Below are positions 1 to 7,767 of a DNA stretch of 14,958 nucleotides, piece after piece; position 1 is the first letter of the stretch; the number at the start of each line of letters is the position of its first letter. The notes beneath the pieces were generated by a model. The model saw only the letters and a list, made by a program, of their open reading frames with translations, ran no database searches and was not told the DNA's origin. The position numbers were made by a program, and so were the translations under genes. The DNA lies in contig CAMPIG010000068.1 of NCBI GenBank assembly GCA_946886255.1, positions 1 to 14,958 of the forward strand. Direction: 5' to 3'. Source of the DNA: an uncultured Cellvibrio sp. (GTDB lineage Bacteria; Pseudomonadota; Gammaproteobacteria; Pseudomonadales; Cellvibrionaceae).

Positions 1-904
1 ACTCCATATTCACCAACCTTGGCAACAAATCTGCCAAGGCATCAATCGCTACGCGCATGCGGCAAGGCAGGTGCGGCGTTTGCGGCCATAGTGCAAAAAT
101 ACCAAAACCAAATGCGGGCTGGTTTGCCAACAAGCGTACCAATTCACCGCGCTGAACGCGCTCGCGGATCAGCCAACACGGCAGCCACGCGAGGCCCATT
201 CCTTTTGCAGCAGCATCGGCAATTGCATCGAGATCGTCAAAACGCAAGCGCGCATTGGGCATAACTTCAGTTGGTTTTTCATTTTGTTGGGGAAACAACC
301 AGGTACGCGGCCGTCCCGAGCGGGTGTAGGCTAATGTATCGTGCATCTCCAGATCGGGAATCGATGTTGGTGTGCCGCGTTGAGCAAGATAAGCGGGTGA
401 TGCGCACAGATACATATTTTGCTCGGCAATGCGGCGCACCATCAAACTGTCGCCGCTGGCGGGTCGACCACTGCGTACGGCCAAGTCAAAACCATCCGCC
501 AATAAATCCACATTACGATCCGAAAATGCCAGTTCCAATTCCAGATTCTTATGCTGCTGTGCCAGTTCGGTTAATACCGGCGCAGCGCAATAGCGGCCAA
601 ATAACACCGGCATGGCGACGCGTAATTTGCCGGCCACTCGCTGTCGGCCCGACTCCAGAACGTCTTCTCCCGCACGTAATTCAGCGAGCGCCCGACGACA
701 ATATTCGTAAAAGGCTTGCCCCTCGTTGGTGAGACTTTGGGTACGCGTGGTGCGATGAAATAAGCGGACATTAAGTCGTTCTTCCAGTTTCGCAATAGTC
801 TTGCCCACCGCTGAGCGCGATAAATGCAACAACTCAGCTGCTGCGGAAAAGCTGCCACTTTCAACCACCTCCACAAATACCGATATACCAGCCAATCGCT
901 CCAT
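1..904 (-). CDS. LysR-family transcriptional regulator (C-terminus cut by window edge)
   Basis: An open frame on the minus strand starts with ATG at 904-902 and runs without a stop to the left edge (301 codons), so only the last few residues are probably missing. The N-terminus (MERLAGISVFVEVVESGSFS, then AAAELLHLSRSAVGKTIAKL) is the canonical LysR winged helix-turn-helix, residues about 1-60, followed by LFHRTTR and LTNEGQAFYEY. The rest resembles the LysR substrate-binding domain (RVAGKLRVAMP near residue 90, then FDLAVRSG). The subtype with FHRTTR and a C-terminal RMRVAIDALAD segment is the CrgA/DmlR-like group. It is divergent from the quinone oxidoreductase gene, 114 bp away, the usual arrangement for a LysR protein controlling its neighbour. 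Family is secure; effector and target are unknown. Confidence 0.93.
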   Translation of the reverse strand, partial: MERLAGISVFVEVVESGSFSAAAELLHLSRSAVGKTIAKLEERLNVRLFHRTTRTQSLTNEGQAFYEYCRRALAELRAGEDVLESGRQRVAGKLRVAMPVLFGRYCAAPVLTELAQQHKNLELELAFSDRNVDLLADGFDLAVRSGRPASGDSLMVRRIAEQNMYLCASPAYLAQRGTPTSIPDLEMHDTLAYTRSGRPRTWLFPQQNEKPTEVMPNARLRFDDLDAIADAAAKGMGLAWLPCWLIRERVQRGELVRLLANQPAFGFGIFALWPQTPHLPCRMRVAIDALADLLPRLVNME

Positions 905-937
905 AGCGCACCTTTTGTAGAATTTTAGGAAACAAAG

Positions 938-967
938 TTGCGAATTAATACCGTAACTGTAGATAAA
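938..967 (+). promoter_or_regulatory. Candidate LysR operator and weak promoter in the divergent intergenic region
   Basis: The 19-bp stretch TTGCGAATTAATACCGTAA (938-956) is an imperfect dyad with outer TT.CG / CG.AA arms. Its left end, TTGCGA (938-943), could be a poor -35, paired across 18 bp with GATAAA (962-967). LysR activators normally bind dyads of this size near weak promoters. The match is not strong and rests partly on position between divergent genes. Confidence 0.3.
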
Positions 968-1018
968 AGGCTAATGCTAAGCTCTTCGTCATTCCCATTC
1001 AATACAAGGAGAAGCGAA

Positions 1019-2017
1019 ATGAACACGACATTGCCTGGCACCATGCGCGCCCTGCGTCAACCTGATTTCGAAGGCCCGCAGACAATGCAACTGGTACATA
1101 CCGAACCGGTACCTACACCAAAGCACGGCGAAATCCTGCTGCGGGTCACTGCTGCCGGTCTTAATTTTGCGGACGTTATGCGAGCCCATGGCACTTATCA
1201 TGGTGGCCCTAAACCACCTTTCATTGCCGGATTCGAAGCTGCCGGGGAAGTGGTCGCCCTTGGCGAGGATGTAACAGGCATCGATATTGGCCAACATTTC
1301 CTCGGCATAGGTTACGGCGCTTTTGCAGATTACATGGTGGTATCTACCGATGGCCTGGTACCGATTCCGAAGGGATGGCGCGACGAACAGGCATTGGGTC
1401 TGGTACTTAACTGGGCCACAGCCTTGGCCGCGCTTAAACCTTTGGGGCGGCTGGCCAAGGGCGAGACGGTACTAATTCAGGCGGCAGCGGGTGGTGTGGG
1501 GCAGGCAGCGATAAAGCTGGCGAAACACTACGGAGCCCGGGTGATTGCCACCGCATCGGCGAGTAAACACGAGTTGGTTCGTGCCCTGGGTGCAGATCAT
1601 GTCATCGACTATCGCAGCCAGGATCTCGCTGCTGAGATTCGCGCGCTTACGGAAGCTGCCGGTGTGGACCTTGTATTGGAGTCGGTGGGTGGTGATGCGT
1701 TTGCTACCAGCCTTGCGGTGGCCAAACCGGTCAGCGGTCGGGTTGTGGTCTTTGGGGCAGCGAATGGGGTGGCAAACCTCACCAATTGGCAATTGATCTT
1801 TCAACATCAGGTCCAGGTAATCGGTTTGCATATTGGTGTATTCAGTCAACAGGCACCCGCTCAGTTCGCGCAATTACTCGACGAACTCTTCACCTTGCAA
1901 GCTGCCGGTGTTTACGTTCCCGGTGAGCCCAAAATGTATCCGCTAGAAGAGGGAGCCAAAGCGCTTGGCGAACTCGAAGCCGGCAACACCTACGGCAAGC
2001 TCGCGCTGCACCCGTAG
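1019..2017 (+). CDS. Zinc-independent MDR oxidoreductase, NADPH:quinone oxidoreductase-like
   Basis: This 332-residue protein of the medium-chain dehydrogenase/reductase superfamily belongs to the quinone oxidoreductase (Qor) branch. The N-terminal GroES-like half has the typical GLNFADVMRAHGTY (47-60) and FIAGFEAAGEV (68-78) segments, and lacks the cysteine and histidine ligands of zinc alcohol dehydrogenases. The Rossmann half has the nucleotide-binding AAAGGVGQAA (155-164) and GADHVIDYR (191-199). It should act in the cytoplasm, reducing quinones or alpha,beta-unsaturated carbonyls with NAD(P)H; the exact substrate cannot be read from sequence. The ATG at 1019 is preferred because AAGGAG lies just upstream; a TTG at 938 in the same frame would add 27 unlikely residues. 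The next gene follows after 35 bp, suggesting one transcript. Confidence 0.92.
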   Translation: MNTTLPGTMRALRQPDFEGPQTMQLVHTEPVPTPKHGEILLRVTAAGLNFADVMRAHGTYHGGPKPPFIAGFEAAGEVVALGEDVTGIDIGQHFLGIGYGAFADYMVVSTDGLVPIPKGWRDEQALGLVLNWATALAALKPLGRLAKGETVLIQAAAGGVGQAAIKLAKHYGARVIATASASKHELVRALGADHVIDYRSQDLAAEIRALTEAAGVDLVLESVGGDAFATSLAVAKPVSGRVVVFGAANGVANLTNWQLIFQHQVQVIGLHIGVFSQQAPAQFAQLLDELFTLQAAGVYVPGEPKMYPLEEGAKALGELEAGNTYGKLALHP

Positions 2018-2052
2018 TTTTCACCATCCTGATTCGCACCGGAGAAAAATAT

Positions 2053-2901
2053 ATGTATCGCCGCTTTTTAAGTTTTTTATTGTTAATGTTTTCTTACACC
2101 ATGCAAGCCGCTGCTGAAACACCTAAAGCGATATTAGATACTGTGCGGCTTTACGCCATGGATTGCGGAACAATTATGCTCGAAGCCCGTGCAATGAATT
2201 GGTTTGAAGACACAGATGCTTACATTAAAACGCCGGGGATAATGTCGGTACCCTGTTTTTTAATTCGGCACCCGCGCGGTGATTTAATGTGGGATGCCGG
2301 TTTGGGGGATAAATTTGCAGGGCAGGGCGTTGTTGATCTTGGTGATGGTTTTTCCGCGAAAGTTGAACACTCACTCATTGGCCAACTTAAGGTGCTGCAA
2401 TTGACATCGCAGGATATTGAATTCGTTGCTTTCTCGCACCATCACTTCGATCACACCGGCAATGCTGCGTTATTCAAGGACGCCACCTATTTGATTAATC
2501 GCAAGGAAATGGAATGGTCGCAACACGAACCTTTTGGTGTGGACGTGAAAACCCTGGCATTTATCAAAGATGACAACACACAATTAATTGAACGCGATCA
2601 CGACCTGTTTGGCGATGGCAGTGTACGCATATTACGCGCGCCTGGTCACACCCCCGGACATCAAATCTTGATGCTCAAACTTGCCCATGCCGGAGCGGTA
2701 ATTCTTTCCGGTGACCTTTACCACACGCGCGAGAATTTTTGTCAGGCGCGGGTGGCTACCCTCAACGACAGCCGCGCTGAAACGCTGGCATCATTTGATC
2801 GCGTGATGAAATTTATTGAGAAATATAAAGCACGCATGGTTATTCAACATGACCGGGAAGATTTTTTGGGATTACCGAAATTTCCTGAATATCTTGATTG
2901 A
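2053..2901 (+). CDS. Secreted metallo-beta-lactamase-fold hydrolase, N-acyl homoserine lactonase-like
   Basis: This 282-residue protein has an N-terminal signal peptide (about residues 1-21: MYRR, a Leu/Phe-rich core, then QAAAE), so it should act in the periplasm or outside the cell. The mature part is a metallo-beta-lactamase fold with a complete di-metal set: HHHFDH (129-134), the histidine in APGHTPGH (196-203), Asp221 in SGDLYHT, and His266 in IQHDRED. The opening strand YAMDCGTI (34-41) and the PCFLIRHPRGDLMWDAGLG segment are typical of the AttM/AiiA-like lactonase group. GGAG at 2041-2044 is 8 bp before the ATG. It follows the Qor-like gene by 35 bp, which suggests co-expression. Hydrolysis of a lactone is likely; quorum-signal degradation is only one possibility, and related proteins cleave other lactones or esters. 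Confidence 0.88.
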   Translation: MYRRFLSFLLLMFSYTMQAAAETPKAILDTVRLYAMDCGTIMLEARAMNWFEDTDAYIKTPGIMSVPCFLIRHPRGDLMWDAGLGDKFAGQGVVDLGDGFSAKVEHSLIGQLKVLQLTSQDIEFVAFSHHHFDHTGNAALFKDATYLINRKEMEWSQHEPFGVDVKTLAFIKDDNTQLIERDHDLFGDGSVRILRAPGHTPGHQILMLKLAHAGAVILSGDLYHTRENFCQARVATLNDSRAETLASFDRVMKFIEKYKARMVIQHDREDFLGLPKFPEYLD

Positions 2902-3098
2902 TAAATTTTCATCAATAAAAATTTACCTAGCTTAAGCAATCATTTCTTCGAATTGTGCAGAGTTCTGAGATTCACGAAATGGTTGCGGTGGCTCCGCATT
3001 ATTCTTTTGCTACACCTTTAATCCTACTTCCATTTTGCACAGCGCTCCCCGGCAGATTGACGTGCCAATATACAAGCATTAAAGTGCCCCTCGTCTTA

Positions 3099-3128
3099 TT
3101 GTCAATTATGACATTAGGCGGAAATAAT
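3099..3128 (+). promoter_or_regulatory. Probable sigma-70 promoter with overlapping dyad for the CE12 esterase
   Basis: TTGTCA (3099-3104, 5/6 to the -35 consensus) is separated by 18 bp from AATAAT (3123-3128, 5/6 to the -10). A short dyad, TGTCA-ATTA-TGACA (3100-3113), overlaps the -35 and could be an operator. The site lies 40 bp upstream of the esterase start codon. The rest of the 266-bp gap after the lactonase-like gene (2902-3167) shows no gene or other signal that I can support. Confidence 0.45.
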
Positions 3129-3167
3129 AAAGTTAAAAAAAATAACATTCATAGAGAGAGACATACC

Positions 3168-4979
3168 ATGAGATACCTTGCTCATTTAACCATTCCCATT
3201 CTATTGAGCACTTTGCTCACCGCCTGTGGTGGCTCCGGCAGCGATTCACCTAACGTGAATAGCAGCAGTTCGAGTTCTTCAATCAACTCTAGTTCGATGA
3301 TGAGTTCCAGTTCAGAAACTAGCTCCAGCTTGATGGTCAGTTCCAGTTCAGAAGCAAGTTCCAGCGTCGCAAGCGGCCCCATTACCATCCATATGCTTGG
3401 CGACTCCACAATGACCGAATACCCGGATCGCCGCCCTCAGGCCGGTTGGGGTGAAATGGTCCACCTGTTCTATAACAACGATGCCACTGTGGTTAACTGG
3501 GCTCGGGGCGGACGTAGCTCGCGCAGTTTTTATTATGAAGAGGGGCGTTGGCCCGCCACCAAAGCTGCTATTGCGGCAGGTGACTATGTCATTATCCAGT
3601 TTGGACACAACGACCAGAAAACAGGTGCCGACTACGCCCAGTTCGGCACCTATGCCTTCTGTAGCGATGGCACCAGTGACGGTGAAAACTGCGCGGACGT
3701 CGAGCATTCCTATTACCAGTTTCTTAAAAAGTATGTATTGGAAACTCGTGCGCTTGGCGCAATACCCATCCTGATGACACCGATGGTACGCAAGTACTTC
3801 AGTGGTACCACTATCACCGAAAGAGGTAAACATAACTGGACTACCGTCAACACCAATGAAACTTACCCGCGCGGCAATTACCCGGCAGCCATGAAAGCCG
3901 TGGCCGAAGCCTATGACGTACCGTTGGTGGATCTGACCGAGGAAACTCGCATCATTGTAGAGAAGTATGGCGACGCCGCTGCTACCGAATACCTGTTTAT
4001 CGCGGCCGACGCCACTCACCCCAATGAGCTGTTTTCCACGCTGATTGCCAAGCGCGCCGTCAGTGGCTTGAGTGCTTTGGGAGTTCTGGCTGATTACATG
4101 GTGGAAGTCAGTTCGGTGATTACCAGCCCGAGCGAAATCGATTGGGCCAACCGTTATACCGGAACCTCTACCACCCGCACAGTGACCGTTTCTGCCTTCG
4201 ATCTGAATCCGGTCGCCGGTAGTCTGATGGTCACGGCGCCGGAAGGCTTCCAGGTTTCCGACGATCAGCAAGACTGGCAGTCGGAGCTGGCGATTGATTA
4301 TCAAAACGGCGATGTCATGACAACCGTGTACATATCGTTCAATCCAGAGGAAGAGAAGGTCTACACTGACACTCTGACCCTCAGTTTGCTGGGCGAACAA
4401 ATGGGCAGCGTCACCCTGATCGGCGAAGGCGTGGTCGCGGGTACCGGCCTCCCATCCTACGCCAGTTGGTTTACCGATCCCAATAGCCTGCAACCAGTAA
4501 CCGATGGCCCCGTCAATGCCACCGACGTCGCTGTCGTCAATCTGGTCAAGGGCACCAACAAGGTTCTCTCCATTCAGGAAGAGGGCAGCGACCTTACCAC
4601 CGACAAGACCTTCGCTCGCTATGTGGTCAACAACCACACGGCCCGTCCAGGCGACTACCTGCAGTTCGAAGTGAACGCAGCTACCGGCAGCTTCGCTGTG
4701 AATACCATCTCCGTCTACGTGACCGGCAGTGGCGGTTCCACAATACGGGCTGATATGGAATACTCATTAACCAGCGACTTCTCCAATCCGGTTGCGCTCA
4801 ATGAGACAGTTATGACCTTCGCCAGCGATACCCCCCTCAAGAAGGAGTTCCAGGTGATTGAGGAGCTATCAGCGGGCGAGAGCCTCTACCTGCGTATCTA
4901 CACATGGAATGCTGCCACCAATACCGGTAAGACCCTGGCTGTGTACGATGTGCGGATATCCGGACTTGCCGGGGAGTAA
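3168..4979 (+). CDS. Modular lipoprotein pectin/rhamnogalacturonan acetylesterase (SGNH, CE12-type)
   Basis: This is a 603-residue secreted, probably outer-membrane-anchored esterase. The start at 3168 gives a clean lipoprotein signal with lipobox LTAC (Cys20); the frame is open further upstream but those codons look non-coding. A poly-serine linker (about 32-67) leads to an SGNH hydrolase domain (71-310): GDST with nucleophile Ser80, ARGGRSSRSF (112-121), IQFGHNDQ (143-150) and the catalytic DATH (Asp281, His284). This arrangement fits carbohydrate esterase family 12, which removes acetyl groups from rhamnogalacturonan or pectin. Residues about 315-425 resemble an Ig-like repeat common in secreted Bacteroidota proteins (VTAPEGFQVS, then TVYISFNP, ending IGEGV). 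Residues about 430-603 form a beta-rich domain that I do not recognise with certainty, possibly carbohydrate-binding. It is probably transcribed alone: its own promoter lies upstream and a strong terminator downstream. Confidence 0.9.
   Translation: MRYLAHLTIPILLSTLLTACGGSGSDSPNVNSSSSSSSINSSSMMSSSSETSSSLMVSSSSEASSSVASGPITIHMLGDSTMTEYPDRRPQAGWGEMVHLFYNNDATVVNWARGGRSSRSFYYEEGRWPATKAAIAAGDYVIIQFGHNDQKTGADYAQFGTYAFCSDGTSDGENCADVEHSYYQFLKKYVLETRALGAIPILMTPMVRKYFSGTTITERGKHNWTTVNTNETYPRGNYPAAMKAVAEAYDVPLVDLTEETRIIVEKYGDAAATEYLFIAADATHPNELFSTLIAKRAVSGLSALGVLADYMVEVSSVITSPSEIDWANRYTGTSTTRTVTVSAFDLNPVAGSLMVTAPEGFQVSDDQQDWQSELAIDYQNGDVMTTVYISFNPEEEKVYTDTLTLSLLGEQMGSVTLIGEGVVAGTGLPSYASWFTDPNSLQPVTDGPVNATDVAVVNLVKGTNKVLSIQEEGSDLTTDKTFARYVVNNHTARPGDYLQFEVNAATGSFAVNTISVYVTGSGGSTIRADMEYSLTSDFSNPVALNETVMTFASDTPLKKEFQVIEELSAGESLYLRIYTWNAATNTGKTLAVYDVRISGLAGE
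3261..3368 (+). repeat. Poly-serine linker with 36-bp coding repeat
   Basis: This low-complexity stretch encodes the serine-rich linker of the CE12 esterase. The 15-mer AGTTCCAGTTCAGAA occurs at 3303-3317 and again at 3339-3353, a 36-bp period giving 12-residue units of the type SSSSExSSS. Such linkers are typical of secreted carbohydrate-active enzymes of Cellvibrio and Saccharophagus. Confidence 0.8.
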
Positions 4980-5002
4980 TTTGGCATTTGGATTTGCTGC
5001 AT

Positions 5003-5033
5003 AAAAAAACCGGGCACACTGCCCGGTTTTTTT
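5003..5033. terminator. Strong intrinsic terminator after the CE12 esterase
   Basis: A perfect 13-bp stem (A7-CCGGGC / GCCCGG-T7) encloses the 5-nt loop ACACT and includes a 7-T tract. It begins 24 bp after the esterase stop codon. The A tract on the other side would make it work in both directions. Confidence 0.93.
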
Positions 5034-5145
5034 GTTTGGACGTAACTTAAATGTAAAGACTATCTTGAATGAAAAAACGATCTTGCTTCGTTCTCTCGCA
5101 GCTGCGTGACTGATTTAAACCTATGTAATAACTTCCTATGCAACA

Positions 5146-5168
5146 AAAACGTTATGGTATAACATTCC
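5146..5168. promoter_or_regulatory. Zur box overlapping an extended -10 upstream of the zinc receptor
   Basis: GTTATGGTATAAC (5151-5163) has perfect 5-bp arms (GTTAT / ATAAC) around 3 bp. It closely matches the core of the gammaproteobacterial Zur operator, GTTATAnTATAAC, and the right flank ATTCC resembles the consensus ATTTC. The same bases contain an extended -10, TG-G-TATAAC (5155-5163), so a bound repressor would block RNA polymerase. It lies 75-97 bp before the start codon of a ZnuD-like receptor, which agrees with zinc-dependent repression. I did not see a good -35. Confidence 0.85.
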
Positions 5169-5242
5169 CCGTCATCGGCCATTGAGAGCCTATTTCCCTA
5201 AACACTGTCAATCGCACACGTTTTAAACAAGAGGATTTGTCC

Positions 5243-7366
5243 ATGCGTTTCCCTCAGCACCCCCTTGCGTCAGCATTCAAAGTCATCCTGAGCGGCGGTT
5301 TTTTTGCCGCGTCTGCTGTGGCAGTGGCTCAGCCGGATGCGGCCCAGCCCGATGTCAGCAAAGAAGATGCTATGCCGATTATCCATGTCACCGCCTTGGC
5401 GGTGGATGAAGATGCGAACAAGATCGTTGCGCCATACAGCATTCTGGATGATAAACAGATTACCCAACGCGGCAGTTCTACCCTGGGCGAATTGTTGAAT
5501 GGTTTGCCGGGTGTGCATTCCGATACCTTTGGTGGCGGAGCAAGTCGGCCGGTGGTGCGGGGGCAAACCTCGCCACGCGTAAAGGTATTGTCGGATGGTG
5601 CAAGCCTGTTGGATGCATCGGATATCTCGCCTGACCATGCGGTGACGGCTGATCCCTTGTTGGCCCAAAAGGTAGAGGTTTTGCGTGGTCCCGCTACGTT
5701 GCTATACGGCGGCGGAGCTATCGGCGGGGTGGTGAATGTACTGGATAATAAAATTCCAGAGGTTTTGCCGGAGCAGCCGGTTGAGGGGTTTGTTGCGTTG
5801 CGCGGTAACACAGTTGCCAATGAGCGTGCCGGTGCATTGAGTGCAACAGCACGTTTAGGTGATAGCTTCGCAATGCATGTGGAAGGGTCGTCGCGGGATG
5901 CGGATGATTATGAGGTGCGCAACTGGGAAGAGGATCATGTGCATGGCACCTTTTCTGAAAGCAACAATGCCAGCATCGGCGCCTCCTGGATCGGTGACAG
6001 TGGCTTTTTGGGGCTTGCCTATTCTTATCGCGATGATGAGTACGGTTTACCGGGCCATGCCCACGAATACGAAGGTTGTCATCCGCACGGCGCCAGCTTG
6101 CATTGCGGCAGCCACGAAGAGGAAGAAGAGGAACACGATCATGAACATGAGCACGAACATGAAGAAGTGCCGGTAATTGAGCTGGAGAGCAAACGCTTTG
6201 ATCTTCGCGGTGAGGTTCAGGATCCATTCGCCGGTGTGCACAAAATCCGCGTGCGTGCCAGCCACACAGATTACGAACATCACGAAATTGAAGAAGACGA
6301 AATCGCAACGACCTTCCGCAATGAAGGTTATGAAGGCCGTATTGAAATTGACCACGCGCCCGTGTTCGGTTGGCATGGTGTGGTGGGTGCACAATTCTCC
6401 AACACGGAATTCAGTGCGCTTGGCGAAGAAGCATTTATTCCTGATACCGAGTCCGAAACTCTGGGTATTTTTGCGGTTGAACATTACGAGCTGAATGACC
6501 AGTGGCATGTGGAAGTGGGTGCGCGTTACGAACAACAGGAACATACACCGGTAAATGATCCGCGCAACCGGCCAGCCTTTGACGACGCTGCGACGTCCCT
6601 CTCAGCGGCGATTATTTGGGAGTTTATTCCGGAGACGACACTGGCGTTGTCCTTTGCCAATGCTGAACGTTTGCCGCAAGCACAGGAGTTGTATGCGCGC
6701 GGTATCCACCTGGCGACCAACACCTACGAATGCGGTCTGGTGCCGCATCCGCTGACGTGCGGTGGTTTGGAAAACAACGCGGCTATCTCCAGTGAAGTGT
6801 CAAACAATATCGAGTTATCGCTGCGTAAACACAATGGCGATTTGACTTACAGCATTAATGCCTTCCGCAACGACGTGGATGATTACATCTACGCCCGCAC
6901 CCTGGATCAACATGAAGATTTCCGCCTGATCAAGTACACCCAGCAAGATGCCGAATTTACCGGTGTGGAAGGGGAGGTGACGTATCAGTTCGATGAGACA
7001 GTCGCGGCGACGCTGTTTGGTGATTATGTGCAGGCCGAGTTTGTTGACGGTGGCAATCTGCCGCGCATTCCGGCATCGCGCGTGGGTGGACGTCTGAACA
7101 TGGAAGCGGATGGTATCGGGGCGGAGCTGGAGTACTACCACGTGAACACCCAGAACGATATCGCCGACTATGAAGCGGAAACGCCCGGTTACAACATGTT
7201 GAATGCGACTGTGAGTATCAGTTTATTCGGTGATGAACGCTATCTGGTGTTTGTGCGCGGCAGTAATTTGTTGAATGAGGAAGTCTGGAATCACTCGTCT
7301 TTCCTCGCCGCCGTGGTGCCTCAGCCGGGTCGCAGTTTAAGTGCAGGCTTCAAATACACCTTCTGA
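5243..7366 (+). CDS. znuD: TonB-dependent zinc receptor, ZnuD-like
   Basis: This 707-residue outer-membrane receptor has a signal peptide (about 1-29), a plug domain (about 60-170: GELLNGLPGVHSDTFGGGAS at 82-101, VRGQTSPRVKVL at 105-116, VEVLRGPATLLYGGGAIGGV at 144-163) and a beta-barrel ending in GFKYTF with the usual C-terminal phenylalanine. It resembles Neisseria ZnuD as I remember it, especially FGGGAS, SPDHA, YGLPGHAHEYEGCH (267-280), QELYARGIHLATNT and the HSSFL segment near the end. Residues 271-308 are an extracellular-loop-like metal-binding segment with 11 histidines, six consecutive glutamates and Cys279/Cys288. Together with the Zur box, this supports uptake of zinc across the outer membrane. 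The ATG at 5243 follows GAGG at 5231-5234; an in-frame TTG at 5237 is less likely. Confidence 0.92.
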   Translation: MRFPQHPLASAFKVILSGGFFAASAVAVAQPDAAQPDVSKEDAMPIIHVTALAVDEDANKIVAPYSILDDKQITQRGSSTLGELLNGLPGVHSDTFGGGASRPVVRGQTSPRVKVLSDGASLLDASDISPDHAVTADPLLAQKVEVLRGPATLLYGGGAIGGVVNVLDNKIPEVLPEQPVEGFVALRGNTVANERAGALSATARLGDSFAMHVEGSSRDADDYEVRNWEEDHVHGTFSESNNASIGASWIGDSGFLGLAYSYRDDEYGLPGHAHEYEGCHPHGASLHCGSHEEEEEEHDHEHEHEHEEVPVIELESKRFDLRGEVQDPFAGVHKIRVRASHTDYEHHEIEEDEIATTFRNEGYEGRIEIDHAPVFGWHGVVGAQFSNTEFSALGEEAFIPDTESETLGIFAVEHYELNDQWHVEVGARYEQQEHTPVNDPRNRPAFDDAATSLSAAIIWEFIPETTLALSFANAERLPQAQELYARGIHLATNTYECGLVPHPLTCGGLENNAAISSEVSNNIELSLRKHNGDLTYSINAFRNDVDDYIYARTLDQHEDFRLIKYTQQDAEFTGVEGEVTYQFDETVAATLFGDYVQAEFVDGGNLPRIPASRVGGRLNMEADGIGAELEYYHVNTQNDIADYEAETPGYNMLNATVSISLFGDERYLVFVRGSNLLNEEVWNHSSFLAAVVPQPGRSLSAGFKYTF

Positions 7367-7397
7367 TTTGCTGCTCACCCTCATGATGCAGCGCTTG

Positions 7398-7430
7398 ACC
7401 GGGTCAACGAGGTTGATCCGGTTTTTTTTA
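7398..7430 (+). terminator. Intrinsic terminator after znuD
   Basis: ACCGGGTCAAC / GTTGATCCGGT forms an 11-bp stem with one G-T pair, a 3-nt loop (GAG) and an 8-T tract (7422-7429). It starts 32 bp after the znuD stop codon. Confidence 0.88.
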
Positions 7431-7767
7431 TGTGTGCATCGATAACTTTCACAGTGGGCAACTGGACTCGTTCGCCAGCGACTAAATTTTTTTGGAATAA
7501 GCTTATAAAATTTCTTGCAGGATTTTTTTGAGCTGGTAATCTCCAAGCTTCGTTTCCGAAAAAAGTACTTCCCATGCAAATCCTAACCCTGATTACTCAT
7601 TGCTTCTCCATGATGACCGGCTCGGTCCGTCATGCGGATATGCATTCGTTGTCTGTCAGTTAGGCTTTCTTTTAATTCAGACCGCGAATCGAATGCGGTC
7701 TGAAGTGTTCTGAATATTCCCCCTCATACCCATTCGATTCTCTGTTTTTTTCACAGGGATCAATGTC
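7431..7767. other. Non-coding stretch, no gene supported
   Basis: About 340 bp lie between the znuD terminator and the small open frame at 7768. Short frames exist, for example a 29-codon ATG frame from 7574 and two minus-strand frames of 64-80 codons, but none has a ribosome binding site or recognisable protein. The only clear structure is the perfect inverted repeat at 7676-7704, listed separately. Confidence 0.6.
7676..7704. repeat. Perfect 10-bp inverted repeat (hairpin)
   Basis: TTCAGACCGC (7676-7685) and GCGGTCTGAA (7695-7704) are exact reverse complements separated by 9 nt. There is no T tract on either side, so it is not a standard intrinsic terminator. It sits 64 bp upstream of the small open frame and could be an operator, an RNA hairpin in a leader, or a solo copy of a dispersed repeat. 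Confidence 0.7.

Noticed and set aside
19..732. Plus-strand open frames at the left end
   Set aside because: They are shadows of the LysR gene, which is open on the minus strand throughout and has clear family motifs.
2897..2916. AT-rich hairpin ATTGAT-N8-ATCAAT at the stop of the lactonase-like gene
   Set aside because: It has only a 6-bp AT-rich stem and no T tract; too weak to call a terminator.
2955..3167. N-terminal extension of the CE12 esterase by 71 codons
   Set aside because: It would bury the lipoprotein signal peptide and include the probable promoter; the extension does not look like protein.
3348..4637. A 429-codon open frame on the minus strand opposite the CE12 esterase
   Set aside because: It mirrors the strong codon bias of the sense gene; its translation has no recognisable motif, and the sense strand has a full catalytic domain, signal peptide and promoter.
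5718..6544. Minus-strand open frames opposite znuD, one rich in His and Arg
   Set aside because: They are reverse images of the znuD coding sequence, including the His/Glu loop; there are no start signals and no protein-like pattern.
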